In this document: piece after piece, positions 16,303 to 25,631 of the stretch
Position numbering within the stretch: position 1 is the first letter of the stretch
Layout: every line of letters begins with the position of its first letter
From: Aminobacter carboxidus
GTDB taxonomy: Bacteria > Pseudomonadota > Alphaproteobacteria > Rhizobiales > Rhizobiaceae
Assembly: GCF_014863355.1 (NCBI RefSeq)
Contig: NZ_JACZEP010000001.1
Span: 434,001 to 498,000, forward strand
Length of the DNA: 64,000 nucleotides
Direction of reading: 5' to 3'
Position numbers and translations under genes: made by a program
The notes under the pieces: model-generated
Seen by the model: only the letters and a program-made list of their open reading frames with translations
Databases searched by the model: none
What the model was told of the DNA's origin: nothing

Positions 16303-19266
16303 ATGAAAACTGTGGCCGCCAGGAAGAATGCGACCGAGTGGCGTCTGGAGCCCACGGCCAATGTCTCGCCGCTCGATCCGGAGCGTGCGCGGCGCGAGCT
16401 TGCCGAGCTTGCCGTGGTCGCCAAGGAGGAGGGGCTCGATCGCCTCGCCGCATTCCTCAAGGCCAAGGGGCCGGCGCAGGACTTCCTTGCCGCCGTCTTC
16501 GATCTCTCGGAGTTCATGCGCCACAGCGCACGGCGCCAGCCGGAAGTGCTCGAAAGACTGTTCGACCAGACCATCGAGGAGCGGCTTCAGGCGATTGGCG
16601 AGTCCATTGCCGCCGCCCCGCGCGAGCAAGGCGTCGTCGAGAATACGCTGATGATGCGTTTGCGCAGGTTGAAGGCCGAGGCGCATTTTCTCATTGCACT
16701 TGCCGATCTCTCCGGCGCGGCGAATGCATCGGACAGTGTGCGCCGGCTGAGCGACCTGGCCGACCAATGCACCAGTGCGGCGGTGAATTTCCTGCTCAGG
16801 GACGCGCACGACCAGGGCAAGCTCAAGCTGCCCGATCCCGAGAACCCGACCGTCGGTTCCGGCTGGATACTGCTCGGCATGGGCAAGCTCGGCGCGCATG
16901 AGCTGAACTTCTCCTCCGACATCGACCTGGTCGTGTTCTTCGATCCCGAGGCACCGGCGATCCCAGACCCTTATGAAGCAACGGAGCTGTTCGCCCGGCT
17001 GACGCGGCGGCTTGTCCGCATCATGCAGGACCGGACCGAACATGGGTACGTCTTCCGCACAGACCTGCGGCTGCGTCCCGATCCGGGCTCGACGCCGTTG
17101 GCGATCCCGATCCTCGCGGCACTGCACTATTACGAAAGCCGCGGCCAGAACTGGGAACGGGCCGCGATGATCAAGGCGCGCCCGGTGGCCGGCGATATCG
17201 CCGCCGGCGAGGCTTTCCTGAAGGAGCTCCAGCCTTATGTCTGGCGCAAATACATGGACTACGCGGCGATTGCCGACGTCCACTCGATCAAGCGCCAGAT
17301 CCACGCCCACAAGGGCCATGGCGAGGTTGCGGTCAAGGGCCACAACGTCAAGCTCGGCCGTGGCGGTATCCGCGAGATCGAGTTTTTCGTCCAGACACAG
17401 CAACTGATTGCCGGCGGCAGGTTCCCCGAGCTGCGCGGCCGGGCAACCGTGCCGATGCTGACCCAGCTTGCCCTGCGCGGCTGGATCACCGGTGAGGCAC
17501 GCGACGCGCTTGAACGGCAATACTGGTTCCTGCGCAGTGTCGAGCATGCCATCCAGATGGTCGCCGACGAGCAGACCCACATTCTGCCGGAAGACGATGA
17601 AGGTCTCCAGCGCATTGCCCATATGCTCGGCTTTGCCGACGCCGAAGCCTTCGCCAAGACATTCCGCGCCTCGCTGCAGGAGGTCGAGCGTCACTATGCG
17701 GCGCTGTTTGAGGCAGCGCCCGAGCTGTCATCAGGCGTCGGAAATTTGGTCTTTACCGGCGACGTCGACGATCCCGACACGCTGCATACGCTGCACCAGC
17801 TCGGCTTCCAGCGCCCCTCCGATATCTGCCGCGTCATCCGCAGCTGGCATTTCGGCCGCTACCGCGCCACGCAATCAGCCGAGGCGCGCGAGCGCCTGAC
17901 CGAACTGACGCCGGCACTGCTCGAAGCCTTCGGCAAGACCCGCCGCGCCGACGAGGCGTTGATGCGTTTCGACGAGTTCCTCGCCGGTCTGCCTGCCGGG
18001 ATTCAGCTGTTTTCGCTGCTCCAGTCCAATCCGGCGCTGCTCAAGCTTCTAGCCACCATCATGGGGGCTGCGCCGCGCCTTGCCGGCATCATCACGCGCC
18101 GGCCGCATGTCTTTGACGGTTTGCTCGACCCCGCTTTGCTGTCGGAGTTGCCCGACCGCGCCTACCTTGCCGCTCGTCTTGCGGCCTTCCTCGAAAACAC
18201 CAGGCTCTACGAGGAGGTGCTCGACCGGCTGCGCATCTTCGCCGCCGAACAGAAATTCCTCATCGGCGTGCGTCTGCTTGCCGGTGCGATCGACCCGGCG
18301 CGCGCCGGCAAGGCCTTTTCCGATCTCGCCGATCTGACGGTCGGGGCGGCGCTCGAGGCCGTCGAGGCCGAGTTTGCCCGCCGGCACGGCAAGGTCGCGG
18401 GCGGCAGGGTCGCGATCCTCGGCATGGGCAAGCTTGGCAGCCGCGAGCTGACCGCCGGCTCCGATGTCGACCTGATCCTGCTTTACGACCACGACGAAAA
18501 CGCCGAGGAATCAGATGGCGAGAAGCCGATGGCGCCCTCGCACTATTTCTCGCGCATGACCCAGCGGCTGATCGCGGCGGTCTCGGCACCCACCGCCGAA
18601 GGCGTACTTTACGAACTCGATCTCAGGCTGCGCCCGTCTGGCAACAAGGGGCCGGTCGCGACCCATATCGACTCGTTCCGCAAATATCAGCGCGGCGAAG
18701 CCTGGACGTGGGAACACATGGCATTGACCCGCGCCCGTCCGATCGCCGGCGATGCTTCGCTCTGCACCGAGGTCGAGGCCGAGGTCTTGGCGATCATCGC
18801 CCTGCCGCGCGATGCCGAAAAGGTTGTGACCGAGGCGCGCGACATGCGCCAGATGATCGAAGACGAGAAGCCGCCACACGACCTGTGGGACATCAAGCTG
18901 GTTCCAGGCGGGCTGATCGATCTGGAGTTCATCGCTCAGGTGGCGGTGTTGACCAGCAGGATCGAAGGGCAGGGGCATGCGACAGGCACCGCCGACACGC
19001 TGCACCGCCTGGCGCCAGAATTCGCCGATGCGCAGGCGCGCCAGGATCTTGTCGACGCCTACACGCTCTATTCGGCCATCACACAAATGACGAGGCTGTG
19101 TCTCACCGGCGCATTTGAGCGGAATGATGTTCCGCCGGGACTGTCGGATTTGCTGCTTGCGGCAACCGATCTTCCCGATTTCGCCGTGCTCGAGGCGCAT
19201 CTTAAGGAGACGTCGCAAAAGGTCAGGTTCCACTTTGACCATTTGCTCCGTGCGAAGCGCAAGTGA
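16303..19266 (+). CDS. glnE: Bifunctional glutamine synthetase adenylyltransferase/adenylyl-removing enzyme
   Basis: A 987-residue two-domain enzyme. Each half has a nucleotidyltransferase motif: GMGKLGAHELNFSSDIDLVV near residue 191 (adenylyl-removing half) and GMGKLGSRELTAGSDVDLIL near residue 706 (adenylylating half), each followed by a helical GlnD_UR-type region. It adds or removes AMP on the active-site Tyr loop of glutamine synthetase in response to PII and glutamine, and so sets ammonium assimilation. It follows the kinase gene with no gap. Length is typical for the family and both Asp-X-Asp metal sites are intact. Confidence 0.96.
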   Translation: MKTVAARKNATEWRLEPTANVSPLDPERARRELAELAVVAKEEGLDRLAAFLKAKGPAQDFLAAVFDLSEFMRHSARRQPEVLERLFDQTIEERLQAIGESIAAAPREQGVVENTLMMRLRRLKAEAHFLIALADLSGAANASDSVRRLSDLADQCTSAAVNFLLRDAHDQGKLKLPDPENPTVGSGWILLGMGKLGAHELNFSSDIDLVVFFDPEAPAIPDPYEATELFARLTRRLVRIMQDRTEHGYVFRTDLRLRPDPGSTPLAIPILAALHYYESRGQNWERAAMIKARPVAGDIAAGEAFLKELQPYVWRKYMDYAAIADVHSIKRQIHAHKGHGEVAVKGHNVKLGRGGIREIEFFVQTQQLIAGGRFPELRGRATVPMLTQLALRGWITGEARDALERQYWFLRSVEHAIQMVADEQTHILPEDDEGLQRIAHMLGFADAEAFAKTFRASLQEVERHYAALFEAAPELSSGVGNLVFTGDVDDPDTLHTLHQLGFQRPSDICRVIRSWHFGRYRATQSAEARERLTELTPALLEAFGKTRRADEALMRFDEFLAGLPAGIQLFSLLQSNPALLKLLATIMGAAPRLAGIITRRPHVFDGLLDPALLSELPDRAYLAARLAAFLENTRLYEEVLDRLRIFAAEQKFLIGVRLLAGAIDPARAGKAFSDLADLTVGAALEAVEAEFARRHGKVAGGRVAILGMGKLGSRELTAGSDVDLILLYDHDENAEESDGEKPMAPSHYFSRMTQRLIAAVSAPTAEGVLYELDLRLRPSGNKGPVATHIDSFRKYQRGEAWTWEHMALTRARPIAGDASLCTEVEAEVLAIIALPRDAEKVVTEARDMRQMIEDEKPPHDLWDIKLVPGGLIDLEFIAQVAVLTSRIEGQGHATGTADTLHRLAPEFADAQARQDLVDAYTLYSAITQMTRLCLTGAFERNDVPPGLSDLLLAATDLPDFAVLEAHLKETSQKVRFHFDHLLRAKRK

Positions 19267-19332
19267 GGCGATGGGACGCCGTATTTGAGCTTCGATCAGC
19301 ATCGGGGGTGTCGATGCAACAGGAGAAACCCC

Positions 19333-19785
19333 ATGAACACGTCAACCAGGATCGCCATCGCCTTTCTCGCCCTCGCGGGCACGGCCGGAACTTCCGCTTT
19401 TGCCGCGAACGGGCAAGGGCCACGCGGTCAGAACATGAAGCCGCAGATGCGCTTCGAACGCGCCGACGCCGACAAGAGCGGCGATGTTACCTTCGAGGAG
19501 TTCACCGCGGCCATGAACACCCGGCTTCTGGACGCCGATGGAAACACCGACGGCAAGATCACCGTTGCAGAGGTGGCCGACCAGATCCAGCGCATGCGCG
19601 CCGAACGCATGGCCGAGCGTCTCATCAAGCGTTTCGACGCCAATGGTGACGGCGAACTGACCAAGGCGGAGGTAGAATCCCGCCAGAAGAAGCTGTTCGC
19701 GCTGCTCGACCGCAACGACGACGGCAAGATCGTCAAGGAAGAGATGCCGAACCGTCATTGGCGTGGCGGCGACGGCAAGCGTTAG
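19333..19785 (+). CDS. Secreted EF-hand calcium-binding protein
   Basis: A 150-residue protein with a signal peptide (ending SAFA-AN) and four EF-hand loops: DADKSGDVTFEEF, DADGNTDGKITV (one insertion in the loop), DANGDGELTKAEV and DRNDDGKIVKEEM. It would bind calcium in the periplasm. The ATG has AGGAG ten bases upstream. A strong terminator follows its stop. The role is unknown; similar small EF-hand proteins are common in Rhizobiales and are usually uncharacterised. Confidence 0.88.
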   Translation: MNTSTRIAIAFLALAGTAGTSAFAANGQGPRGQNMKPQMRFERADADKSGDVTFEEFTAAMNTRLLDADGNTDGKITVAEVADQIQRMRAERMAERLIKRFDANGDGELTKAEVESRQKKLFALLDRNDDGKIVKEEMPNRHWRGGDGKR

Positions 19786-19799
19786 CCACCTGACCTCGA

Positions 19800-19838
19800 A
19801 AGCCTCCCGAAGATCAGCTCTCCGGGAGGCTTTTGTTT
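19800..19838 (+). terminator. Intrinsic terminator after the EF-hand gene
   Basis: GCCTCCCG at 19802-19809 pairs with CGGGAGGC at 19823-19830 and is followed by TTTTGTTTT. Confidence 0.88.
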
Positions 19839-19915
19839 TGTCCGGACATGACCTCGCGCAACCTTGCCGCAATGCAGCTGGCTCTTGCTCGCCTCCGACA
19901 AAGGAGTGCCGCCAT

Positions 19916-20256
19916 GAGCTGTTGCCATGGCGCGGGACCTCCGCCGACGGCGGCTATTCGACCGTCGGCGACCTTTGGCGCTTCGCCGAGGCGCTGCAGC
20001 CCGGTAAGCTCGTCTCGAAACGATGCTCGACCAGGCGATCAGCACCCAGTTCCAGATGTTCGGATTTGGCTTTGTCGTTGCCGGGGAGGGCAACTGGAAA
20101 GGCTTTGGCCATAATGGCGGCGCGCCGGGCATGAGCGGCGACCTGCATGTCTTCCCAAGGCTGGGCTACGTGCTGGTGTCGCTTTCGAACCTCGATCCGC
20201 CTGCCAGCACGCGGTCGCTGGAGTTCATCGAGGCACGGCTGCCGGAAGCGCCTTGA
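19916..20256 (+). pseudogene. Broken beta-lactamase-family serine hydrolase (C-terminal remnant)
   Basis: Two frames carry consecutive pieces of the C-terminal half of a class C beta-lactamase-related serine hydrolase. The first gives ADGGYSTVGDLWRFAEALQ and ends near PGKLVSK at about 20020. The second, from 20023, gives FGFGFVV, GFGHNGGAPGMSGDL and GYVLVSLSNLDPPAS to a stop at 20256. GHNGGxPG is the family's conserved third active-site motif (HXG type). The SXXK and YXN motifs and the whole N-terminal half are missing, and a frameshift or small deletion joins the two pieces near 20020. A functional enzyme is not possible. It ends three bases before the convergent kinase gene. Confidence 0.8.
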
Positions 20257-20259
20257 TGT

Positions 20260-22590
20260 TCAGGCGGCCTTGGCCAGGCGCTCGACCTTCTTCACCGGAA
20301 TGCGCACCGACACGATGGTGCCGACACCTTCGGTCGAGCGGATCTTCAACGCGCCACCATGCAGTTCGGCCAGAGAGCGCGAGATGGCGAGGCCGAGGCC
20401 AGAGCCGGCATGGTTTTTGGAAAACTGGTTCTGCACCTGCTCGAACGGCCGGCCAAGCTTGCCAAGCGCGTCCTTGGGGATGCCGCAGCCATTGTCTTCG
20501 ATCGACAGCGTCAGCGCGCCCGATGCATTGCGCGCCCGCACCGAAATGCGTCCGCCTTCGCCGGTGAACTTCACCGCGTTGGACAACAGGTTGATGACGA
20601 TCTGCTTGACCGCGCGACGGTCGGCGAACAATGTCATGAAGTCGGCGATCTGCGTCTCCACCGTGATCGACTTCTGCGCCGCCTGCAGCGAAACCACTCT
20701 GACTGTCTCGCGGATCAGTGGGCAGAGGTCGATCTCCTCGCGGTCCATCGAGAACTGGCCGGCCTCGATCTTCGACATGTCGAGGATGTCGTTGATGACG
20801 CCCAAAAGGTACTTGCCGCTGGAGTTGATGTCGCGGGCATACTCCTCGTAGCGCGGCGAACCCATCGGGCCGAACAGGCGACCTTCCATCAGCTCGGAGA
20901 AGCCGATCACCGCATTGAGAGGGGTGCGCAGCTCGTGCGACATGTTGGCGAGGAACTCCGACTTCGCCCGGTTGGCAGCCTCGGCGCGCTCGGTTTCCTT
21001 CATGTATTTGCGGTTGAGTTCGACCAGCTCGTGCGAGCGTTCTTCCTCCGAGCGCCGCGCCAGGCTGAGATCGTGGATCGTCGCCATCAGCCGGCGCTCG
21101 CTCTCCATCAGCTTGTCCTGGTGCTGCTTGATCTGGGTGATGTCGGAGCCGACCGACACCATGCCGCCGTCGCGCGTGGTCAGTTCGTTGACCTGCAGCC
21201 AGCGGCCGTCCGCCAGCTGGCGCTCGTAGGTCGCACCGCCGCGGGGGCCGTTGGCATTGGCCAGCCGCCGCTCGGAGGCGAAGGCGACCATGCGCTCTTC
21301 GATCTCCTCGCGCGCCGTGCCTGGCAGCACGTCACGGTCGGCGAGCCCATTGTCGTGCTGGTACTTCGAATTGCACATCACCAAGCGTCCATTGGCATCC
21401 CACAGTACGAAGGACTCGGTGATGTTTTCGATCGCCGCCCGGAGCCGCTGGTCGGCGGCTTCCGAGCGCAGGGCGAGGTGGCGCTGCTCGGTGATGTCGA
21501 CGGCAATGCCGGTCATCTGGATCTCGGGTGCTTCCGGATCCACCACCTGGGCGCGGGCGCGCATCCAGACCCAGCGGCCGTCGGCGTGGCGCATGCGGAA
21601 CACCCGGTCGATATGGTCGACCTCGCGCGTGATCACCTGGTTGGCCAACTCGAACAGGTCGCCGTCTTCAGGGTGGATGATGCGGGCGACCTCGCCGAAC
21701 GACAGCATCGCCTCGCAGGCCTCGTAGCCGAGCAGTTCATACATCGAGCGCGACCAGTACATCTTGCCGCGCACCATGTCCCAGTCCCACAGCCCGCACT
21801 TGCCGCGCACCAGCGCCAGGTCGATGCGTTCATGCGCCTGCAGATAGATGCCGTCGGCGGCCTGGGCGCGTGCCGCCTGGCTGAAATAGGCAAAGAGGAT
21901 GACAATCAGCATGCCGGCGGTCATCACGAACAGGGCGACGTTGAGCGACACGGTTTTGCGCCATTCGGCGAACACCGCGTCTAGCGGCACTATGGCAGCC
22001 GCGGCCGCGCGCTTGTCATCGGTTATGCTTATGGCCGCCAGCCAGTCCTTGCCGCCGATACGCACCTCCATCACGCCGGCGCGCTCGCCGAACATGAACA
22101 GTGGTTGCCCGCCCGAGACGATGCCGTCGAGCGCCTGTCCTTCCCAGCCCGTGGATTGCGGGCTGACCGCAACGATGCGGAAGTTCTGGTCGGTCAGCGC
22201 AATGACGTGGCTGCGGCTCAGCGTGCCTTGCTGGCTGGTACGTTCGAGCAGGTCCTGGCTTGCGGCGGCAAGCGGCCGCTCGGCAGTGGCGCCGATCATC
22301 AGTGCATTGACCAGTTCGCCGGCCGAGAGTGCCAGGATCGCCTTGGCGTTGCGCTCGACATCGTCGCGCTGCGCCATCAGTGACAGGAAACGCGTGCCGG
22401 CGACCACAATCAGGAAGATGACGATCAGCGTCGGGATCGAACGGCGGAGCAGGGGCTCGGCGGCCAGCAGCCGACGGTATGCGGGTTCGGCGATGAGACG
22501 TGCATTGCCCGACAGACCAGCGCTGCGCGCCTGCCTGCGACGGCCAAAAGCAGTCTCATCGGGCGCGCCCCACGCGTCCGCCTTGGCCAT
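20260..22590 (-). CDS. pleC: PAS-containing sensor histidine kinase, probable cell-cycle kinase PleC
   Basis: A 776-residue kinase: two membrane helices (about residues 48-70 and 215-237) flank a periplasmic sensor domain; then two PAS domains (first about 255-375, with WDWDMVRGKMYWSRSMYELL; second about 378-490), a coiled linker, the DivJ/PleC/PdhS-type phosphoacceptor box FLANMSHELRTPLNAVIGFS, the N box INLLSNAVKFT, and G boxes EDNGCGIPKD and GSGLGLAISRSLA. In Sinorhizobium, as I recall, the kinase encoded next to glnE is PleC, which acts on DivK-type regulators in cell-cycle polarity. Domain order and synteny agree here. Other PdhS-family kinases share the same His box, so the name is probable rather than certain. 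Confidence 0.78.
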   Translation of the reverse strand: MAKADAWGAPDETAFGRRRQARSAGLSGNARLIAEPAYRRLLAAEPLLRRSIPTLIVIFLIVVAGTRFLSLMAQRDDVERNAKAILALSAGELVNALMIGATAERPLAAASQDLLERTSQQGTLSRSHVIALTDQNFRIVAVSPQSTGWEGQALDGIVSGGQPLFMFGERAGVMEVRIGGKDWLAAISITDDKRAAAAAIVPLDAVFAEWRKTVSLNVALFVMTAGMLIVILFAYFSQAARAQAADGIYLQAHERIDLALVRGKCGLWDWDMVRGKMYWSRSMYELLGYEACEAMLSFGEVARIIHPEDGDLFELANQVITREVDHIDRVFRMRHADGRWVWMRARAQVVDPEAPEIQMTGIAVDITEQRHLALRSEAADQRLRAAIENITESFVLWDANGRLVMCNSKYQHDNGLADRDVLPGTAREEIEERMVAFASERRLANANGPRGGATYERQLADGRWLQVNELTTRDGGMVSVGSDITQIKQHQDKLMESERRLMATIHDLSLARRSEEERSHELVELNRKYMKETERAEAANRAKSEFLANMSHELRTPLNAVIGFSELMEGRLFGPMGSPRYEEYARDINSSGKYLLGVINDILDMSKIEAGQFSMDREEIDLCPLIRETVRVVSLQAAQKSITVETQIADFMTLFADRRAVKQIVINLLSNAVKFTGEGGRISVRARNASGALTLSIEDNGCGIPKDALGKLGRPFEQVQNQFSKNHAGSGLGLAISRSLAELHGGALKIRSTEGVGTIVSVRIPVKKVERLAKAA

Positions 22591-22706
22591 AAATGGCTCC
22601 CCAAATCCCGTTTCCTGGTAGGTCGATCCGGCATACGCCGAACATCCGAATCGTCACTAAAGAATCAAAGCTGATTCGCCTTGTCCAGTGGGGCGGACGA
22701 AAAAGA

Positions 22707-22721
22707 TTAAAGTTCGGCTAA
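22707..22721 (-). promoter_or_regulatory. Possible CtrA-type half-sites upstream of pleC
   Basis: TTAA at 22707-22710 and CTAA at 22718-22721 are seven bases apart, one mismatch from the CtrA consensus TTAA-N7-TTAA. They lie about 117 bases upstream of the pleC start. A single near-match in AT-rich promoter DNA can occur by chance. Confidence 0.3.
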
Positions 22722-22760
22722 AAGTCTGCCTATTCGGCTGCGGCGTATCGCGCGTCATGC

Positions 22761-22796
22761 AAAAGCGGCAGTGCCCTGCATTTCAGGTGCTGCCGC
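22761..22796 (-). terminator. Terminator downstream of pepN
   Basis: On the minus strand GCGGCAG (22796-22790) pairs with CTGCCGC (22771-22765), with an inner CCTG/CAGG pairing, followed by TTTTGC. It lies 40 bases after the pepN stop and separates pepN from pleC. Confidence 0.72.
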
Positions 22797-22836
22797 CTAT
22801 TGGATGACATGTCGTGGCCGGGTCAGGCCGGCTCGA

Positions 22837-25482
22837 TCAGGCCAGCGTGCGTTCGATGATGTCGCGCAGGTCGGCAGACAGGCCTTCCTTGGCCTGCATC
22901 GTCAGCAACGCATCACGCGCCTTGGCCTGGCGTTTCGGCTCAAGCGACCGCCACGACCGGAGTGCGGTGGCGAGCCGTGCCGCGACTTGCGGATTCCGCT
23001 TTTCCACCGTCAGCACCGTCTCGGTGAAGAAGGTGTAGCCGGCGCCATCGGCGCGATGGAAGCCGGTCTGGTTGGCGCTGGCAAAGCCGCCGATCAGCGA
23101 ACGCACCCGGTTGGGGTTGGCGATCGAGAAGGCCGGGTGCTCGGTCAGCGCCCGCACCGCATCCACCGCTCCCGTTCCTGGCGCCGTCGCCTGGATCATG
23201 AACCACTTGTCCATGACCAGCGGGTCGCTGCGGTAACGCTTGTCGAATTCGGCGAGCGCGGCCTTCGCTTCTTCGCTTCCGGCATGGCGATGCGCCAGAA
23301 CGGCAAGGGCCGCGGCGCGGTCGGTCATGTTGGTGGCAGAAGCGAAATGCGCTGCCGCGCGCTGCGCACCATCAGGCAGCATCGCGAGATAGTCGAGCAG
23401 CGTGTTGCGCAGCGCCCTCCGTCCGGCACTCGCGGCATCAGGCGAGAACGGCCCGGACATCAGCAAATCGTCGTAAAGCTGCGCAAAGACTCCGCCATTG
23501 GCCTCAGCGATGGAGCGCGCCAGTGCCTCGCGCCCGGCGAAGATGGCGTCGGGGTCGATGTTCTTGCCGATCTCGCGGGCAACATCGGCTTCGCCAGGCA
23601 GGGCGAGCGCCAGTGCGCGGAACGCATGCTCGAGCGTGGCGTCGACGGCAATGCGTCCGGTCAGTCGCGTCAGATCAGTGCCGAATGCCGGCTGCTTGCC
23701 GCCGAGGATGTTCCTGAACGCCGCGATGATGGCGTCGGTCAAAAGCGTGTTGAAAGCCTGCCAGCGCGAGAATGCGTCGCTGTCATGGGAGGCAAGGAAG
23801 ATCTGGTCTTCCGGCCGCTGCTCGATGCTCAGCGTGATCGGGGCGGAGAAGCCGCGATTGAGCGACAGCACCGGCCGCTCAGTGACGCCTGAGAACGTCA
23901 CCACATGCTTGCGCTTGCGGACGTGGATCACGCCGTCCTCGACAGTCGCGCCCTCGGCGCCTTCGAACCCCATGTCCTTGCCGTCCGCACCGACAAGGCC
24001 GAAGGCGAGCGGGATGTGCATCAGCCGCTTGCGGCTTTCCGACGGCGTCGGCGGCACCGACTGCTCGACCTCGATGATGAATTCGGCGGTCGCGGGGCTG
24101 TGCCGTGTCGTCACGCTCAGATTGGGCGTTCCGGCCTGATGGTACCAGAGCGCGAATTGCGACAGGTCGCGGTCCGAAACCTCCTCGAACACCTTGACGA
24201 AATCCTCGATTGTCGCGGCATCACCGTCATGGCGCTCGAGATACAGATCCATGCCACGTCGGAACGTCTCCGCGCCCAGGATGGTGCGGATCATGCGCAC
24301 CACCTCCGAACCCTTTTCGTAGACGGTCGGCGTGTAGAAGTTGTTGATCTCGCGATAGCGCCTGGGGCGGACCGGATGGGCAAGCGGCCCCTGGTCCTCG
24401 GGGAACTGATGCGCTCGCAACGTGCGCACCTCGGCGATACGCTTGACCGGCCGCGAACGCTGGTCGGCGGAGAATTCATGGTCGCGGAAAACCGTCAGCC
24501 CTTCCTTGAGGCAGAGCTGGAACCAGTCGCGGCAAGTGATTCTGTTGCCAGTCCAATTGTGGAAATACTCATGCGCGATGATCGCCTCGATATTGGCAAA
24601 ATCGGCATCCGTCGCGGTCTCTTCATCAGCAAGCACGTACTTGTCGTTGAAGATGTTGAGACCTTTGTTCTCCATCGCCCCCATGTTGAAATCGGACACC
24701 GCGACGATGTTGAACACGTCGAGGTCGTATTCGCAGCCGAACACCTCCTCGTCCCACTTCATCGAACGGCGTAGCGAGTCCATGGCGTAGCCGGCCTGGT
24801 TTTCCTTGCCATGCTCGACATAGATCCCCAGTTCCACCTCCTTGCCCGAGGCGGTGACGAAACGGTCCTTGATGCAGCCGAGATCGCCGGCGACCAGTGC
24901 AAACAGATAGGACGGCTTGGGGAAGGGGTCGTGCCAGACGGCGTAATGCCAGCCGTCTTCGAGGTCGCCATGCTCGACCGGGTTGCCGTTGGAGAGCAGC
25001 AGCGGCGCCTCGGTGCGCAGCGCCTCCATTCGTACCGTGTAGACCGACAAGACATCGGGTCTGTCGAGGAAATAGGTGATGCGGCGGAAGCCCTCGGCCT
25101 CGCATTGCGTGCAGTAGACATTGCTGGAACGGTAGAGGCCCATCAGCGCCTCGTTGCGCGAGGGCGCCAGCTCGGTTTCGATCAGAAGCGTGAAGCGGCC
25201 CGACGCTGGTGGCGTGTGGATGACCAACCGGTCAGGCGTCGCGTCGAAGTCGGCTGCGTCGAGTGCTTCGCCATCGACCTCGATGCGGCGCATCGTCAGG
25301 CCGTCGCCATCGAGCTCGAGCTGCACTGGCTTGTCGACACCGGCGCGCCGCTCGATCGTCAGCCGCGCCACCACCTTGGTGCTGTCTTCGCCGAGCCGGA
25401 AGTCGAGTTCGGTTCTCGGGATCAGGTAGTCGCTGGGCCGGTAGTCTTCGAGACGAAACACCTGTCCAGTGTCAGTGCGCAT
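22837..25482 (-). CDS. pepN: Aminopeptidase N (M1 family zinc metallopeptidase)
   Basis: An 881-residue enzyme that removes N-terminal residues from peptides in the cytoplasm. The exopeptidase motif GAMEN is at about residues 268-272; the zinc site is HEYFHNW (His304, Glu305, His308) with the third ligand Glu327 in LKEGLTVFRDHEF. The N-terminal beta domain and the long C-terminal helical domain give the usual bacterial PepN length. The start is ATG 25482 (MRTDTGQVF); a frame extending to 25638 crosses the divergent promoter region and is rejected. A terminator follows at 22761-22796. Confidence 0.95.
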   Translation of the reverse strand: MRTDTGQVFRLEDYRPSDYLIPRTELDFRLGEDSTKVVARLTIERRAGVDKPVQLELDGDGLTMRRIEVDGEALDAADFDATPDRLVIHTPPASGRFTLLIETELAPSRNEALMGLYRSSNVYCTQCEAEGFRRITYFLDRPDVLSVYTVRMEALRTEAPLLLSNGNPVEHGDLEDGWHYAVWHDPFPKPSYLFALVAGDLGCIKDRFVTASGKEVELGIYVEHGKENQAGYAMDSLRRSMKWDEEVFGCEYDLDVFNIVAVSDFNMGAMENKGLNIFNDKYVLADEETATDADFANIEAIIAHEYFHNWTGNRITCRDWFQLCLKEGLTVFRDHEFSADQRSRPVKRIAEVRTLRAHQFPEDQGPLAHPVRPRRYREINNFYTPTVYEKGSEVVRMIRTILGAETFRRGMDLYLERHDGDAATIEDFVKVFEEVSDRDLSQFALWYHQAGTPNLSVTTRHSPATAEFIIEVEQSVPPTPSESRKRLMHIPLAFGLVGADGKDMGFEGAEGATVEDGVIHVRKRKHVVTFSGVTERPVLSLNRGFSAPITLSIEQRPEDQIFLASHDSDAFSRWQAFNTLLTDAIIAAFRNILGGKQPAFGTDLTRLTGRIAVDATLEHAFRALALALPGEADVAREIGKNIDPDAIFAGREALARSIAEANGGVFAQLYDDLLMSGPFSPDAASAGRRALRNTLLDYLAMLPDGAQRAAAHFASATNMTDRAAALAVLAHRHAGSEEAKAALAEFDKRYRSDPLVMDKWFMIQATAPGTGAVDAVRALTEHPAFSIANPNRVRSLIGGFASANQTGFHRADGAGYTFFTETVLTVEKRNPQVAARLATALRSWRSLEPKRQAKARDALLTMQAKEGLSADLRDIIERTLA

Positions 25483-25631
25483 GTGATGGCCTTCCTGTCG
25501 ACTTCCGGATGCTGGCCGCAGGCTGGTAGAATAAATATGCGGCCGCTGCTCTTTACACGAAACGCCCCCTCGGCAAAACTGTTCAGGACCGCACATTCGC
25601 TGCGCTCCCCACCAATCCTCACGAGGCAGAT

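Noticed and set aside
20359-21984. A 541-codon plus-strand ORF under pleC
   Set aside because: Antisense shadow of the kinase; composition is dominated by His, Leu and Val with no recognisable motif.
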